DNA of 64,000 nt from Hybos culiciformis. Its lineage: Eukaryota > Arthropoda > Insecta > Diptera > Hybotidae. The stretch covers positions 92,403,213 to 92,467,212 of the forward strand of contig OZ023274.1 of NCBI GenBank assembly GCA_964007475.1, written 5' to 3'. Under the pieces are notes generated by a model. That model was not told the DNA's origin and did not search any database. It worked only from the letters and a program-made list of their open reading frames with translations. The position numbers and the translations under genes were made by a program. Shown in pieces: positions 36,895-47,481 of the stretch (the stretch's first letter is position 1; every line of letters begins with the position of its first letter).

Positions 36895-39567
36895 TAATGA
36901 AATTTAAAATTCAAAATTTTAATTATGAGTGAAAATGTTTTGTTTAATCAAATATTAAAAAGTTTATTCGAACATTTTACATCACTAAAATGAAAATCTT
37001 AAACATGTTATCAAGTCATTACATTCAACATAAATATGAAATTGGAATTGGAAGTGCATCAAAAGAATAGATTAATAGATTAAATAGTTAACACTATGAA
37101 ATAATTTATTTGCCCTTTGTTTTGTTAGCATTAGAAAATTACTTACTATATGTCATAAAATTTATTTGTATCTGTAATATTTATAATATGAATTCCTGGA
37201 AAAAATATTTTTCAGCAATTATGTCTTAATTTTATAAATATTATTTCAAGCCAAAGCCAAAGGTAGATAGCCAAAGCCAAAGGTAGATAGCCAAAGGTAG
37301 CATAGATTGATCAATGGATCATTTAGAAACCACATAAAAGAAACACGCAATGAAGATATTAATAACATATGACGAATGTTCTAAATTAAAATTCAGATAT
37401 TTAAACAAATAATTTTGCTTAGATAATTTTGCTTAAAAATATTCTTTAACTTTAATAAATAAAAAAGTTAATGCAAATTAAATACATATATTTTTCTTGA
37501 AAAGAAAAATTTTTGATATTATTTATATTATGATTTCTGTTTTCATTTATAAAGTAAGATATATTTTTATTGAAAAAGTTTAAATTTAATTTTTAATTGG
37601 TATTAAAAACTTAAAATATGATAAAAACATCAAAGTACTTTTTTTTAATTAAAATTTATTTAGAATTCAAAAAGTAACAAACATTTTATTCGAAAAGTTA
37701 GGTGAACTGAGTGTTTAAAGACTTTAAAGTATAGTATTTTTATTTTTTAATATAAATCTCTGATATAGTAATTATTTTATAAACCTTACAACTTACAACA
37801 ATCGTCGAAAATTGCAGTAAAATTTTTAGTAAGAGGGATTTTTTGGCAAAATGAAGCAAACCAATGTAATAAACAGAGTATTGAAGATTGATCAACAAAA
37901 TCATTAGACTATCGTTTAATAAAGCCTAGCAAGATTTAATTAAAAGAGTAATTACACTATGAGGCAAAATCTAAAAGTCTGTGTAAACAACGTCTCCTTA
38001 AAAGTTTTCCTCAATATTAGCAATAAATTTTGAGGTCTATATTACAAAAAAATTATTCATACATTTATCTTGAAAACAAGAACAAATTTATGATTTACAA
38101 ACATGAAAGGGATTATGCCTTCATAGAAGAAAAATATATGATATTATTCATTTATTTAAATTTATTGGTTGAAAGTTCTATTGAATTCACATTGACTATA
38201 AAGAAATAATCGTTTAGAAAAATATTAATTTTAACGAGATTACAAAAAAACAAAATATTCATATTGAGAATTTTCGTTATTTTATTATGCTTAAGTTATA
38301 TAGATCACATACTACCATCCATTTTAAGAAAAACAAAATAGAAAAATTTATAGCCAACATTGAATTTATTACACTCAAAATAAACATTTAAAAAATTATA
38401 TGAAAACAAAATAGTAATAACAAAAATGAATTTAATATTTTAAACTCGGCTGATATGTATGGTTTTAGTTTTTTCGAAATTCATTGCAGAAAGACAATTT
38501 TTTGAGCTTTGTAGAACAGATATAAACCCTTTTTTCGAATTTGATCATTTTAATTTTAACTTACCGACAATTTTATGATGAAAACATGTTTTCTAAAAAC
38601 TTACCTTCTGAGTATATTTAAAAGTATTCAAGTTTTTATCTTAAATATGTATGTATTAAACAAAAAAAAAACTTAAAAACTTTGACCGATAATACTATAA
38701 GTGTTTCCTTTACTCATTTCATTCTTATTGAAGAAAATTAATTACTTTGTAAAAAGCTTTTTCTGTACAAACTATGTACAAAGTACATGTATTTATAATT
38801 TTTTTAATAGAAATAAAACAGTTATCAAAAACAAAAATTTTCAGTTTAACGAACTTCATAAAATTCTTTCTACTTATGAATAATACAAAACATAATCATA
38901 CTTTATGAAAAACTAAAATATGAACTTGCTTAGAAAATTAAGTGCAAAAACCCAAAAAAAAAATTGTATTAAAACCGAGAAAATTTCTAGACTATAATTC
39001 AGCTGGATTTCAAAAAACTAAAACTTATATCTGATCAAGTCTCATGTCAAATCAATTTAAATTTAATTATTACATCGAGTTGGCTCGCAATCGTAGAGCA
39101 TTTCGCTTTTGACCAATGGATTTCTACACTTATACTGTTAAGGTGTTAAGTAACAAATCAGATCACTTTTATGATATTTATGATCACTTATTTGTTTACT
39201 GATCATAAATTTCATAATTGTTTTCAGCTTGACATCACGAAAATCTTACTCTCTTTCCATTCAGTTTGAACTACAAAAATGCATATTCATTATATTTCAT
39301 CAAAATACAATTTTAAGTTCGATGGTAATAAGACCCCAGAGAACAAGAGATTTTAGCACAAAAATTGTTCTTTCATATATAGTTCTACTAGAATGAGAAA
39401 TGTATAAAGTTTCAAACCTCATTTCCGATTTACGCGACTGAATAAACATAATGTAGTATTTATTTTTAAAATTTTGATCAAAACAATCCCATTTTAAAAT
39501 TCACAAAATATAAAACAAGAACAAAACGAAAAAATTGAAAACAAAAACTTATTACACAATAGTAGAT
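36895..39567. other. A+T-rich sequence, no gene seen
   Basis: Apart from the 20-bp tandem repeat at 37249-37300 the interval is A/T-rich without coding frames. The frame 38701-38883 is Phe/Asn/Lys-rich and starts at a non-ATG codon; I consider it chance. Confidence 0.65.
37249..37300 (+). repeat. 20-bp tandem repeat, 2.6 copies
   Basis: AGCCAAAGCCAAAGGTAGAT occurs at 37249-37268 and 37269-37288, followed by a partial copy at 37289-37300 that lacks one internal CCAAAG step. The unit itself contains the duplicated hexamer GCCAAA. A similar GCCAAAGCCAAA occurs near 5592. No function is indicated. Confidence 0.85.
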
Positions 39568-39730
39568 TACAATACATGTTAAGAAAATTTGTTATTCTTG
39601 CGAGTTGTGTATAACACAAACACATAGACACGAGTCATGTTTATATCACGAGACCGAAGGTCGAGTGATATAATGTGTTTGTGTGTATACACAACGAGCT
39701 GTATAACAAATTTGATTAACATGTATTGTA
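39568..39730. mobile_element. 163-bp fold-back element (MITE-like long hairpin), TA-flanked
   Basis: The outer 15 bp are perfect inverted copies (39568-39582 and 39716-39730). Complementarity continues through TTTGTTAT and through GTTGTGTAT...CACAAACACAT to about 39625 on the left and 39672 on the right. The left arm carries about 16 extra nt. An inner stem TATATCAC/GTGATATA surrounds GACC-GAA-GGTC at the tip. If the terminal TA is the target duplication, the inverted repeat starts CAATACATGTTAA. There is no coding capacity. A transcribed copy would form a miRNA- or hpRNA-like hairpin. Confidence 0.65.
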
Positions 39731-42012
39731 TACTGCTTTAATGTGCATGGGAGAGGGAGTTGAAAACAATACATTTACAATGAAAAAAATAAACAAAAAA
39801 GTTCAAAATGAAGCAAGGAATAAAATTTAATTAATACTCAAGTAAATTTATTTCTCGAAATGATTTCAAACCGGATGATTTAAGATCAGCTAATTCCTAA
39901 AATATTAAAAAAAAATTAGTAATATTTCCAAAAAAAATAATAATAATTTCATACATTTCATACATTTGCAATTTTTTTTGTATTTGTCTGTATTGAAATA
40001 TTGTGAGTGTGAGTGATATTATTTTTGTTTATAGTATTACGCAGTTCAAAATGAAGAATGTAAATACAATATAGAGCAATGTAAATACAATTTACATCAC
40101 AGGGAAATGTAAATACAATTTACATTCCTCTATAATTGCATGTGTATTGATGCATGTAATGGACCATTTACCGAGCTAAATTTGCAAATGTAAATACAAC
40201 TTACCGAAGCCATGCGCATTAAAATATTTGGGAATATTAAATTTTATGATTTGGAAATTTCATATTCTTGTTTATTTTTTTTAACAAAATCCTATTTTCC
40301 TATTTTATTTGTTCGGAGAATTTTTTTGCAAAAATATTCTGTTTATTTAGAAAATTTAATAAACTGGAATATTTGCAACAAAAAGTCAATTAAGTTTTGT
40401 TACGCGGAAAAATAAGAATATGAGTTTTGAAGGAAAATTTAAAAAACAATTTTATATTTCACCTTGTAAAATCTATAAAATGTATAAATCTAAGGTTTGT
40501 TTAATACGAGAAATAACTACAGATACCGTTGAAAAATTTATTAATACTAATTAGTGTATTTATTCAACAGTTTATTTTCTTAATAATGATCTACAAATTT
40601 ATTTCGAATATAGAGATTCTTATTTATAAGTCCTTACTGCGTATGCAGGTATAATAGTTATGTATTTATTAAAGAAGCGTTTTATAAGCTTTATATATAA
40701 TGCTTCTTGACCTTCAAAAAGTTATGAAACACATAAATTTATTTATATAACTTATGAATTATTTAAGACTTAAGAAAATAATTTTATATTCTTCTGGTCA
40801 TTATATGTCTAGACCTTTATTAATTGGTTGTAAAAGAAATAGAATAAAACTATATTACTCACAAAATTCTATGTATTTTGAGTTAAATTAACACACAAGG
40901 ATTATTAAGAAATTTCCCAAACAAAGGATGGTGTGTGATTTATCAGTATACTGAAAAAAAAAACTCGTTTGAAAATTAGCTATAAGGACCAGCTATTAAG
41001 TTATCTTATAAGTAAAACTGCAATATTTTCTGATAGTATGTGATGCTTAAAATTATGTTTATAATTAAATTCATAACAACTCTTCCAAAATTATGTAGCA
41101 AATGAATTGTAGCATAATTTGCTACTTGAAAATTATAATTTTTATTGGTTTTTCTAATAAAAAATAATTGACAAATATTGCTATTTTTAGCTATTATTCC
41201 TTGCTATGACAAATAGCCCATTCTGCGAACATATAGCTTCTGCATTTATGTGCTTTTTCAGTGTATTTTAATAGATATTTATACATTGCCTTTTTTACGA
41301 TATTTTCACCTTATATTTATTGTATAATATCATGTATAATTTTTGTAATCTAATTTCAAATCAATTGTCCTTTTTTCATATTCGTTTTAATTTATTTTTG
41401 CGGGCACAGGAAATATAATTTTCTTACCCTCTAAATGTGTTATCTTTTTTAGTTGTATACATAGGTGTTGAAATATGGTTACTATAGACAAATTTATTTC
41501 TATCCGGTCTAGACTTTTGAAATAAAAATTACGTTAAAACTTATTTTAAAGTCTTAAAAATTATTTTACATCACGAATATTAATTTTTGACGCCATTTAA
41601 GATAAAAATAATTCTAAGAAATTAATTGAATTCTGGCTCATATTTTGCTTTATTTAATATTGAAGAAACTTCTATGATCCAAAGGACTCTTACTTTATAA
41701 TGCACTTATCCTTGGGAAACGTATTCATAAAAAAATAACAAATCCTATCTAATATTTAATTATTTTTACGGAGCGGGTATTTCAATTTAAAAATTTTCTA
41801 TTCGTTAATAAATAATTATTCTGAGGAAAATTTTTAATTTTTATTCTAATTAAATATTCTATTTGATTTGGTTATTCTTTGATTTTTCCTTACATTGGGA
41901 GGTTATTAAAAAATTTAGGTACCTAAATTTTATCCAATTATTTTAACCAGGGTTATTTATAGTGCTGTGTAGAGTTAAGGGTATTTGACTTATGTTATTA
42001 TTTACAATGTTA
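39731..42012. other. A+T-rich sequence with a forkhead-motif-like cluster, no gene
   Basis: Apart from the ATGTAAATACAA cluster at 40057-40203 and a small inverted repeat at 41095-41125 (GTAGCAAAT/ATTTGCTAC), no features were seen. The frame 40212-40415 is low complexity. Confidence 0.6.
40057..40203 (+). repeat. Four copies of AATGTAAATACAA, two extended to a dyad
   Basis: AATGTAAATACAA(T/C) starts at 40057, 40078, 40106 and 40187. Copies two and three continue into TTTACAT, making the dyad ATGTAAATACAATTTACAT. The core GTAAATA fits the forkhead-family consensus RTAAAYA, but the A/T-rich context makes chance or repeat origin just as likely. Spacings are 21, 28 and 81 bp. Confidence 0.5.
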
Positions 42013-42195
42013 TAGAATACGATTCAAATCACTTGACCAATCCGTTATGCAAAGCTCCTTTCCATTACAAAATTCCATACAAAATTTAGGGGAAATTATT
42101 TAAGAAAAAAGTTCGTGCAATTTTGTATGGAATTTTGTAATGGAAAGGAAAAGCTTTGCATAACGAATTGGTCAAGTGATTTGAATCGTACTCTA
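42013..42195. mobile_element. 183-bp near-perfect inverted repeat (MITE-like), TA ends
   Basis: The left arm 42013-42086 and right arm 42119-42195 are near-perfect reverse complements: I count two substitutions and a 3-nt length difference over about 74 bp. The loop is 32 nt. The ends read TA-GAATACGATTC and GAATCGTACTC-TA, compatible with a TA target duplication. No coding frame is present. The high arm identity suggests a young insertion or selection for the hairpin. Confidence 0.7.
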
Positions 42196-42703
42196 ACAAA
42201 TAACACGCGTTGAAACAACAAACACTGGTTTCGATATTGCATAAGCATTTTATTTTAAAAATTAAAAATAAATGATCGATCAGTTTTGTATTGGAAATAT
42301 ATGCTTATACATTAAACTAGTTTTTCACACTATCTAAAAATTACTAAATAAAGAATAAATTAAACTGAAAGTACGTTAAATTTGTTGGACGCCTGAAAAT
42401 TTTACCCGTTATTTTAAACACTGATTTTAACAGCGGTTTTTTATTTTAATTTTCTTTTTATTTTATTTTTTAATAATGATGTGTCAACTTTCTTTATAAT
42501 AACATTTTCATTTAACTCTCATGAAAAAACAATTTTCGCCAAATGGGGGAAAACGCGTTCTTATATGTTAAAAAAAAATATAAAAGAATTTTTATGAATA
42601 AAAGTGTTAATGACTTTCAGATTTTTATGTCAATAATAATTTTTTCATTATTTTTTTGTTAAATTGGTACGAAAAGCTCCTTAAGCCTTTTGATAATAAA
42701 AAA

Positions 42704-42915
42704 AGCAGTCATAGGAACTGCCGAAAGTAGTTTATACTTAAAGCTTTAAACTATGAAATAACAGTGGCTATAAATGATAGGCTGCTCAGTACAAAATGTA
42801 AATTAAAATAAAAATCAGTCCAGCAGTCCAAAAGCAGTCCATTATTTGTAGTCATTGTTATTTCATAGTTTAAAGCTTTAAGTATAAACTTCTTTCGGCA
42901 GTTCCTATGACTGCT
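42704..42915. mobile_element. 212-bp inverted repeat with ~80-bp arms
   Basis: AGCAGTCATAGGAACTGCC starts the left arm at 42704, and its complement ends the right arm at 42915. Pairing is nearly perfect for about 60 bp, through GTTTATACTTAAAGCTTT to GAAATAACA, and continues with scattered mismatches to about 42786 on the left and 42832 on the right. The central loop contains further AGCAGTCC copies. No target duplication is obvious. It may be a fold-back element or a hairpin-RNA source. Confidence 0.65.
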
Positions 42916-42960
42916 TCGTGTTTTTTTTTTTTATATTTTGAGCTAGGACGACTCTAAAAG

Positions 42961-43100
42961 TAGCTAGCTACCAAAAACTTTTGGGCAGGTAATCTTTATT
43001 TCACCGGCGCTACCTATTTAAAAAATTTTTTTTTTTGCATAATTTAAGCAGGGAAGACCCTAACCATAGCTCCCTATCCAAAATTTTTGGTCAGGTAATT
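42961..43100 (+). repeat. Left copy of a CAGGTAAT-containing repeat flanking the minisatellite
   Basis: GGGCAGGTAATC at 42984 and GGTCAGGTAATT at 43089 lie about 105 bp apart. Each is preceded by a near-palindrome of the form CCAAAANNTTTTGG, and between them lie CACCGGCGCTACC and a GGGAAGACCCTAAC segment. The same order of motifs recurs at 44650-44790, on the other side of the minisatellite. Confidence 0.6.
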
Positions 43101-44650
43101 CCACCCTCACTTCCGCCCGCACTTCCAATCTCACTTCCGCCCTCACTTCCGCCCTCACTTCCGCCGTCACTTCCGCCCTCACTTCCGCCCTCACTTCCGC
43201 CCTCACTTCCGCCCTCACTTCCGCCCTCACTTCTGCCCTAACTACCAACCTCTCTTCCGCCCTCACTTCCGCCCTGATTTCCGCCCTGATTTCCGCCCTC
43301 ACTTCCGCAATCACTTCCGCCCTCACTTCCGCCCTCACTTGCGCCCTCACTTCCGCCCTCACTTCCGCCCCCACTTCCGCCCTCACTTCCGCTCTCATTT
43401 CCGCCCTCACTTCCGCCCTCACTTCCGCCCTCACTTCCGCCCTCACTTCCGCCCTCACTTCCGCCCTCACTTCCGCCCTCACTTCCGCCCTCACTTCCGC
43501 CCTCACTTCCGCCCTCACTTCCGCCCTCACTTCCGCCCTCACTTCCGCCCTCACTTCCGCCCTCACTTCCGCCCTCACTTCCGCCCTCACTTCCGCCCTC
43601 ACTTCAGCCCTCACTTCCGCCCTCACTTCTGCCCTCACTTCTGCCCTCACTTCCTCCCTCACTTCCTCCCTCACTTCCTCCCTCACTAACGCCCTCACTT
43701 CCGCCCTCACTTCTGCCCTCACTTCCGCTCTCACTTCCGCCCTCACTTCCTACCTCACTAACGCCCTCACTTCTGCCCTAACTACCAACCTCTCTTCCGC
43801 CTCACTTCCGCCCTCACTTCCGCCCTCACTTCCGCCCTCACTTCCGCCCTCACTTCCGCCCTCACTTCCGCCCTCACTTCCGCCCTCACTTCCGCCCTCA
43901 CTTCCGCCCTCACTTCCGCCCTCACTTCCGCCCTCACTTCCGCCCTCACTTCCGCCCTCACTTCCGCCCTCACTTCCGCCCTCACTTCCGCCCTCACTTC
44001 CGCCCTCACTTCCGCCCTCACTTCCGCCCTCACTTCCGCCTTCACTTCCGCCCTAGCTTCCGCCCTCACTTCCTCCCTCACTGACGCCCTCACTTCCACC
44101 CTAAGTTCCGCCCTCACTTCCTCCCTCACTACCAACCTCTCTTCCGCCTCACTTCCGCCCTCACTTCCGCCTTCACTTCCGCCTTCACTTCCGCCCTCAC
44201 TTCCGCCCTCACTTCCGCCCTCACTTCCGCCCTCACTTCCGCCCTCACTTCCGCCCTCACTTCCGCCCTCACTTCAGCCCTAGCTTCCGCCCTCACTTCC
44301 TCCCTCACTTCCTCCCTCACTTCCTCCCTCACTTCCTCACTGACGCCCTCACTTCCACCCTAAGTTCCGCCCTCACTTCCTCCCTCACTACCAACCTCTC
44401 TTCCGCCTCACTTCCGCCCTCACTTCCGCCTTCACTTCCGCCTTCACTTCCGCCCTCACTTCCGCCTTCACTTCCAACCTCACTTCCGCCCTCACTTCCG
44501 TCCTCACTTCCGTCCTCACTTCCGTCCTCACTTCCGCCCTTATTTCCGCCCTCACTTCCGACCTCTCTTCAGCCCTTACTGCCGCCTTCTCTTCAGCCTT
44601 TACTGCCGCCCTCTCTTCAGCCCTTACTGCCGCCCTCACTTCCTTCCTTT
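43100..44650. repeat. 12-bp minisatellite (CTCACTTCCGCC)n, about 1.55 kb
   Basis: The 12-bp unit recurs about 125-130 times. It is G+C-rich in an A+T-rich genome and strongly strand-biased: ten of twelve bases are pyrimidines on the plus strand. Because 12 is divisible by 3, stop-free frames appear on both strands: Ala-Glu-Val-Arg repeats on the minus strand and Pro-His-Phe-Arg or Leu-Pro-Pro-Ser types on the plus strand. They lack any non-repeat coding sequence and are not genes. A higher-order layout is visible: the variant ACCAACCTCTCTTCCGCC marks block starts at 43244, 43784, 44131 and 44390. The last three carry a one-base deletion (GCCTCAC) that breaks the frames. The 3' end shifts to TCTTCAGCC/TTACTGCCGCC variants. 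Confidence 0.95.
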
Positions 44651-44880
44651 TTTTTTTGGGCAGGTAATCTTTATTTCTCACCCGAGCTACCTATTTTGAA
44701 AAAAAATTATTTTGGTATATTTTGAGGCGGGAAGACTCTAACTGTAGCTCCGTACCTAAAATTTTTGGTCAGGTAATCTAATTATTTCACCGCCACGACC
44801 TAACCGTAGGTGCCTGCCCAAAAAATTTTCGGCAGGTAATCTTTATTTCACCGGACCTACCTATTTTGAAAAATAAATTT
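44650..44880 (+). repeat. Right copies of the CAGGTAAT-containing flanking repeat
   Basis: GGGCAGGTAATC (44657), GGTCAGGTAATC (44768) and CGGCAGGTAATC (44831) are followed by TTTATTTCACC... and CTACCTATTTTGAAAA. The middle part repeats GGGAAGACTCTAAC and TAGCTCCGTACC as on the left side. CCTGCC at about 44811-44816 can pair with GGCAGG around 44832. The minisatellite appears to have expanded inside this older repeat family. Confidence 0.6.
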
Positions 44881-44937
44881 TAGTTGTTAAATAATTTGTA
44901 AACGATTTTTAAAAAATAACTTGAATTTAAATTTTCC

Positions 44938-45086
44938 GCGCTAAATTATTTTGTTTTTATAAATGACAAATGATTATTGAACTACCTAATTTGAAAAAAA
45001 ATTTAAATTTTAAAAAGAAAGATTTTTAGCGCGAAAAATTTAAGCGCCGAATTATTTTGTTTTTATAAATAACAAATGATTATTGA
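44938..45086 (+). repeat. 43-bp direct repeat, 106 bp apart
   Basis: A unit starting GCGC(T/C)(A/G)AATTATTTTG and ending ACAAATGATTATTGA occurs at 44938-44980 and 45044-45086 with about three differences. The spacer is A/T-rich and contains another AGCGCG motif. It looks like a small segmental duplication continuing the repeat-dense zone. Confidence 0.8.
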
Positions 45087-47454
45087 GTGGACTCATTTTT
45101 TTTGAGTATTCAAACGGTACAGCATGTCGTTTTTTTTTTTGACTCGAAATTCGAATGAGTAAAATAATTTTTACCCCCTACAGAATTACTCATTTATATC
45201 ATACACCGCGCCTAAAGAAGTATAAACTTCAAAAACATTTACAAAAAATTTACGTTACAAGGTAAAAAGAAAAAAGAAGAAAATTTCAAGTGTTAAAGGA
45301 ACATGTTAAGCAAAAATACTTATTGTTGTTTTGTTATGCGAGTTTTCTTATTAAATTTAACTTTAGTTATGTAAATATTGTCATTTTAGTATTAAGACAC
45401 TAAAATTAAGCTTATTCGCTTTTCTGGTACACAATTTTTAGATAGCTTCTTTAAATTCATTTTACATTAAAAACATCATTCCTGTTATTCAAAAATTAAC
45501 TTTATTTTGTTTTTAAAAATTTTATGGACCAACACTTGAGCCCTTACAATTTTTTTTTCATTGTTTCACAAAACTGTTTTATAAATTCACGTATACCCAA
45601 ATGGAACAGGAAATATAAAAAACAAAGCAAATATTATTTTCGTAAAAAGAAAATTAAATTTATGTATATATAAAATAAAAATGCAAACTTTCGTTCTTAC
45701 AAAGATATTTAATTTTAAAAATATTTTTTAAGATTAATATTGTTAATGAAATATAATTAATAATTATCACTGCTTAGTGCTTGCAAAACCAGGATTTACA
45801 AACCTGCATACGTAAATTTTTATTCGTAACGCAAATATTAGCAGGTCTTTCTGTTTTGAAAGTTCTGTTTTCGTTCAAAAATATGTTAAAATAACAATTT
45901 TATATTGAAAAAATAATTTCCTGTTTTTTTATCATTCTGAGGTAATAATATTCGATTTTAAAAGATTATTTTTAATGTGCTTTAGTTCAATAATCAATAT
46001 AAATAAAAAATATATTGTTTCTTTGATTCTTTGCGGAAAACATATACATATACAAAAATCTACATATCTACTTAACAAAATTGTTGCAATAAATTTTCGA
46101 AGAGTTAAAATTATCGGAAATAAAATAACAATTAAATTTTATATTAAAAATATATCCTTTCATTTATTTAAAAAAAGATTAAAAAGATATTAATGAGTTA
46201 TTTATTCACTTTCATTTAATGACAGAAAATTGGATGGACGGAAGAACGGACATTTAATAAAATCAAACTATAGTCAAGTACATAAATTAAAAAGTGGCAT
46301 TTTGTCCCTTGATGAATTTTTCTTTTTGAATTTCTTGATTTTAAAAATTAAAAATAAATTAATTTAATAAATTATATGTTTCTTTAAGGGTAATAATAAC
46401 TCATATTAATATAAAAAAAAGTTATAAGGTAAATGTTTTTTTTTTTTAAGTAATTTATATATAGGCATTATTATGTACATAATAAACTTGAATATTTTAC
46501 CTTCTTAGTATTAAAATAAGTAAATTCAAATAAGAAATTTTCATGGTTAGCTTATTGGAAAATTCTTGAAATAATTTTTCATTGTTTCGTATAGTGTAAT
46601 AATGAAAAATGTCTAATCAACTAATGGATTAATGACTTTAACATCAGTTTATAAGTAATTTATTATCAAGAAAAATTATTATTTACAAAATTGAATATTT
46701 ATTCCTTATAATTGGAAAAAAAATAAAATGTAAGCGAGTTTTTACAGTACTAATTATGCTATGTGCTAAATGTATATATTGAAAATTTTCTTAAGAATTT
46801 TTAATGGTATACTGACAGATCATTAATTCATTACCAATAAAATAAAATATTATATTATTTATACAAAAGTATTATTTTAGTTGAATTAAGTTCTTCGAGT
46901 AGAATTATTCTGTGTTTTGTTCTAGGTATATATAGGAAAAAATAAGGATTACAAATTTGATTGTGCGATTTTCAAATTAAAAATTAAAACTTGCTTAGGA
47001 AAGCATCAAGTATCTTATTTTATATTGTTATAAATACATGGCAATATAATAATTTTATTTAAGAAAACATTTAAAATCAAAACTCAAATATTATTATAAA
47101 TAATATATAAGTAAATGAATATCACATATAATACTATTAATATTCTGTGTGCATAACAAAAATACAAAAAATAAATTTTTATTTGAAATTTTCACGTTTT
47201 AAATATAGGGAACATTTTAGATACTTATAAAAAGCCCATTATCATTTTGTTATTATTGTTCTACGTGTGTGCGTGTGTATTATACTGTACATATAATATA
47301 CAAACATTTTATTATTATTTGCATAATATTCTGGCAATTTAAGAGACATGTTATTATTACAATAATTGAGTTTTATCAACTGTTCATGGAAAATATAAAT
47401 ATCATTATATTATCGATATTATAATATGCTCATACATAATATACAGGGTAAATC

Positions 47455-47481
47455 TATATGTACATGTACAATGTACATATA
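47455..47481. repeat. Perfect 11-bp stem, 5-nt loop
   Basis: TATATGTACAT and ATGTACATATA flank GTACA. An AT-rich palindrome of this size is not rare in such sequence. Confidence 0.5.

Noticed and set aside
39079..39125. TGGCTCGCAATCGTAGAGC followed by a loop-like segment, resembling a tRNA D-arm and anticodon arm
   Set aside because: No T-arm or B-box follows and no acceptor stem can be paired, so a tRNA call is not supported.
43060..44681. Long minus-strand frames of Ala-Glu-Val-Arg repeats and plus-strand Pro-His-Phe-Arg or Pro-Ser-Leu-Pro repeats
   Set aside because: A stop-free 12-bp tandem unit is open by construction. The frames begin and end with the array, shift at one-base deletions, and lack any unique coding sequence.
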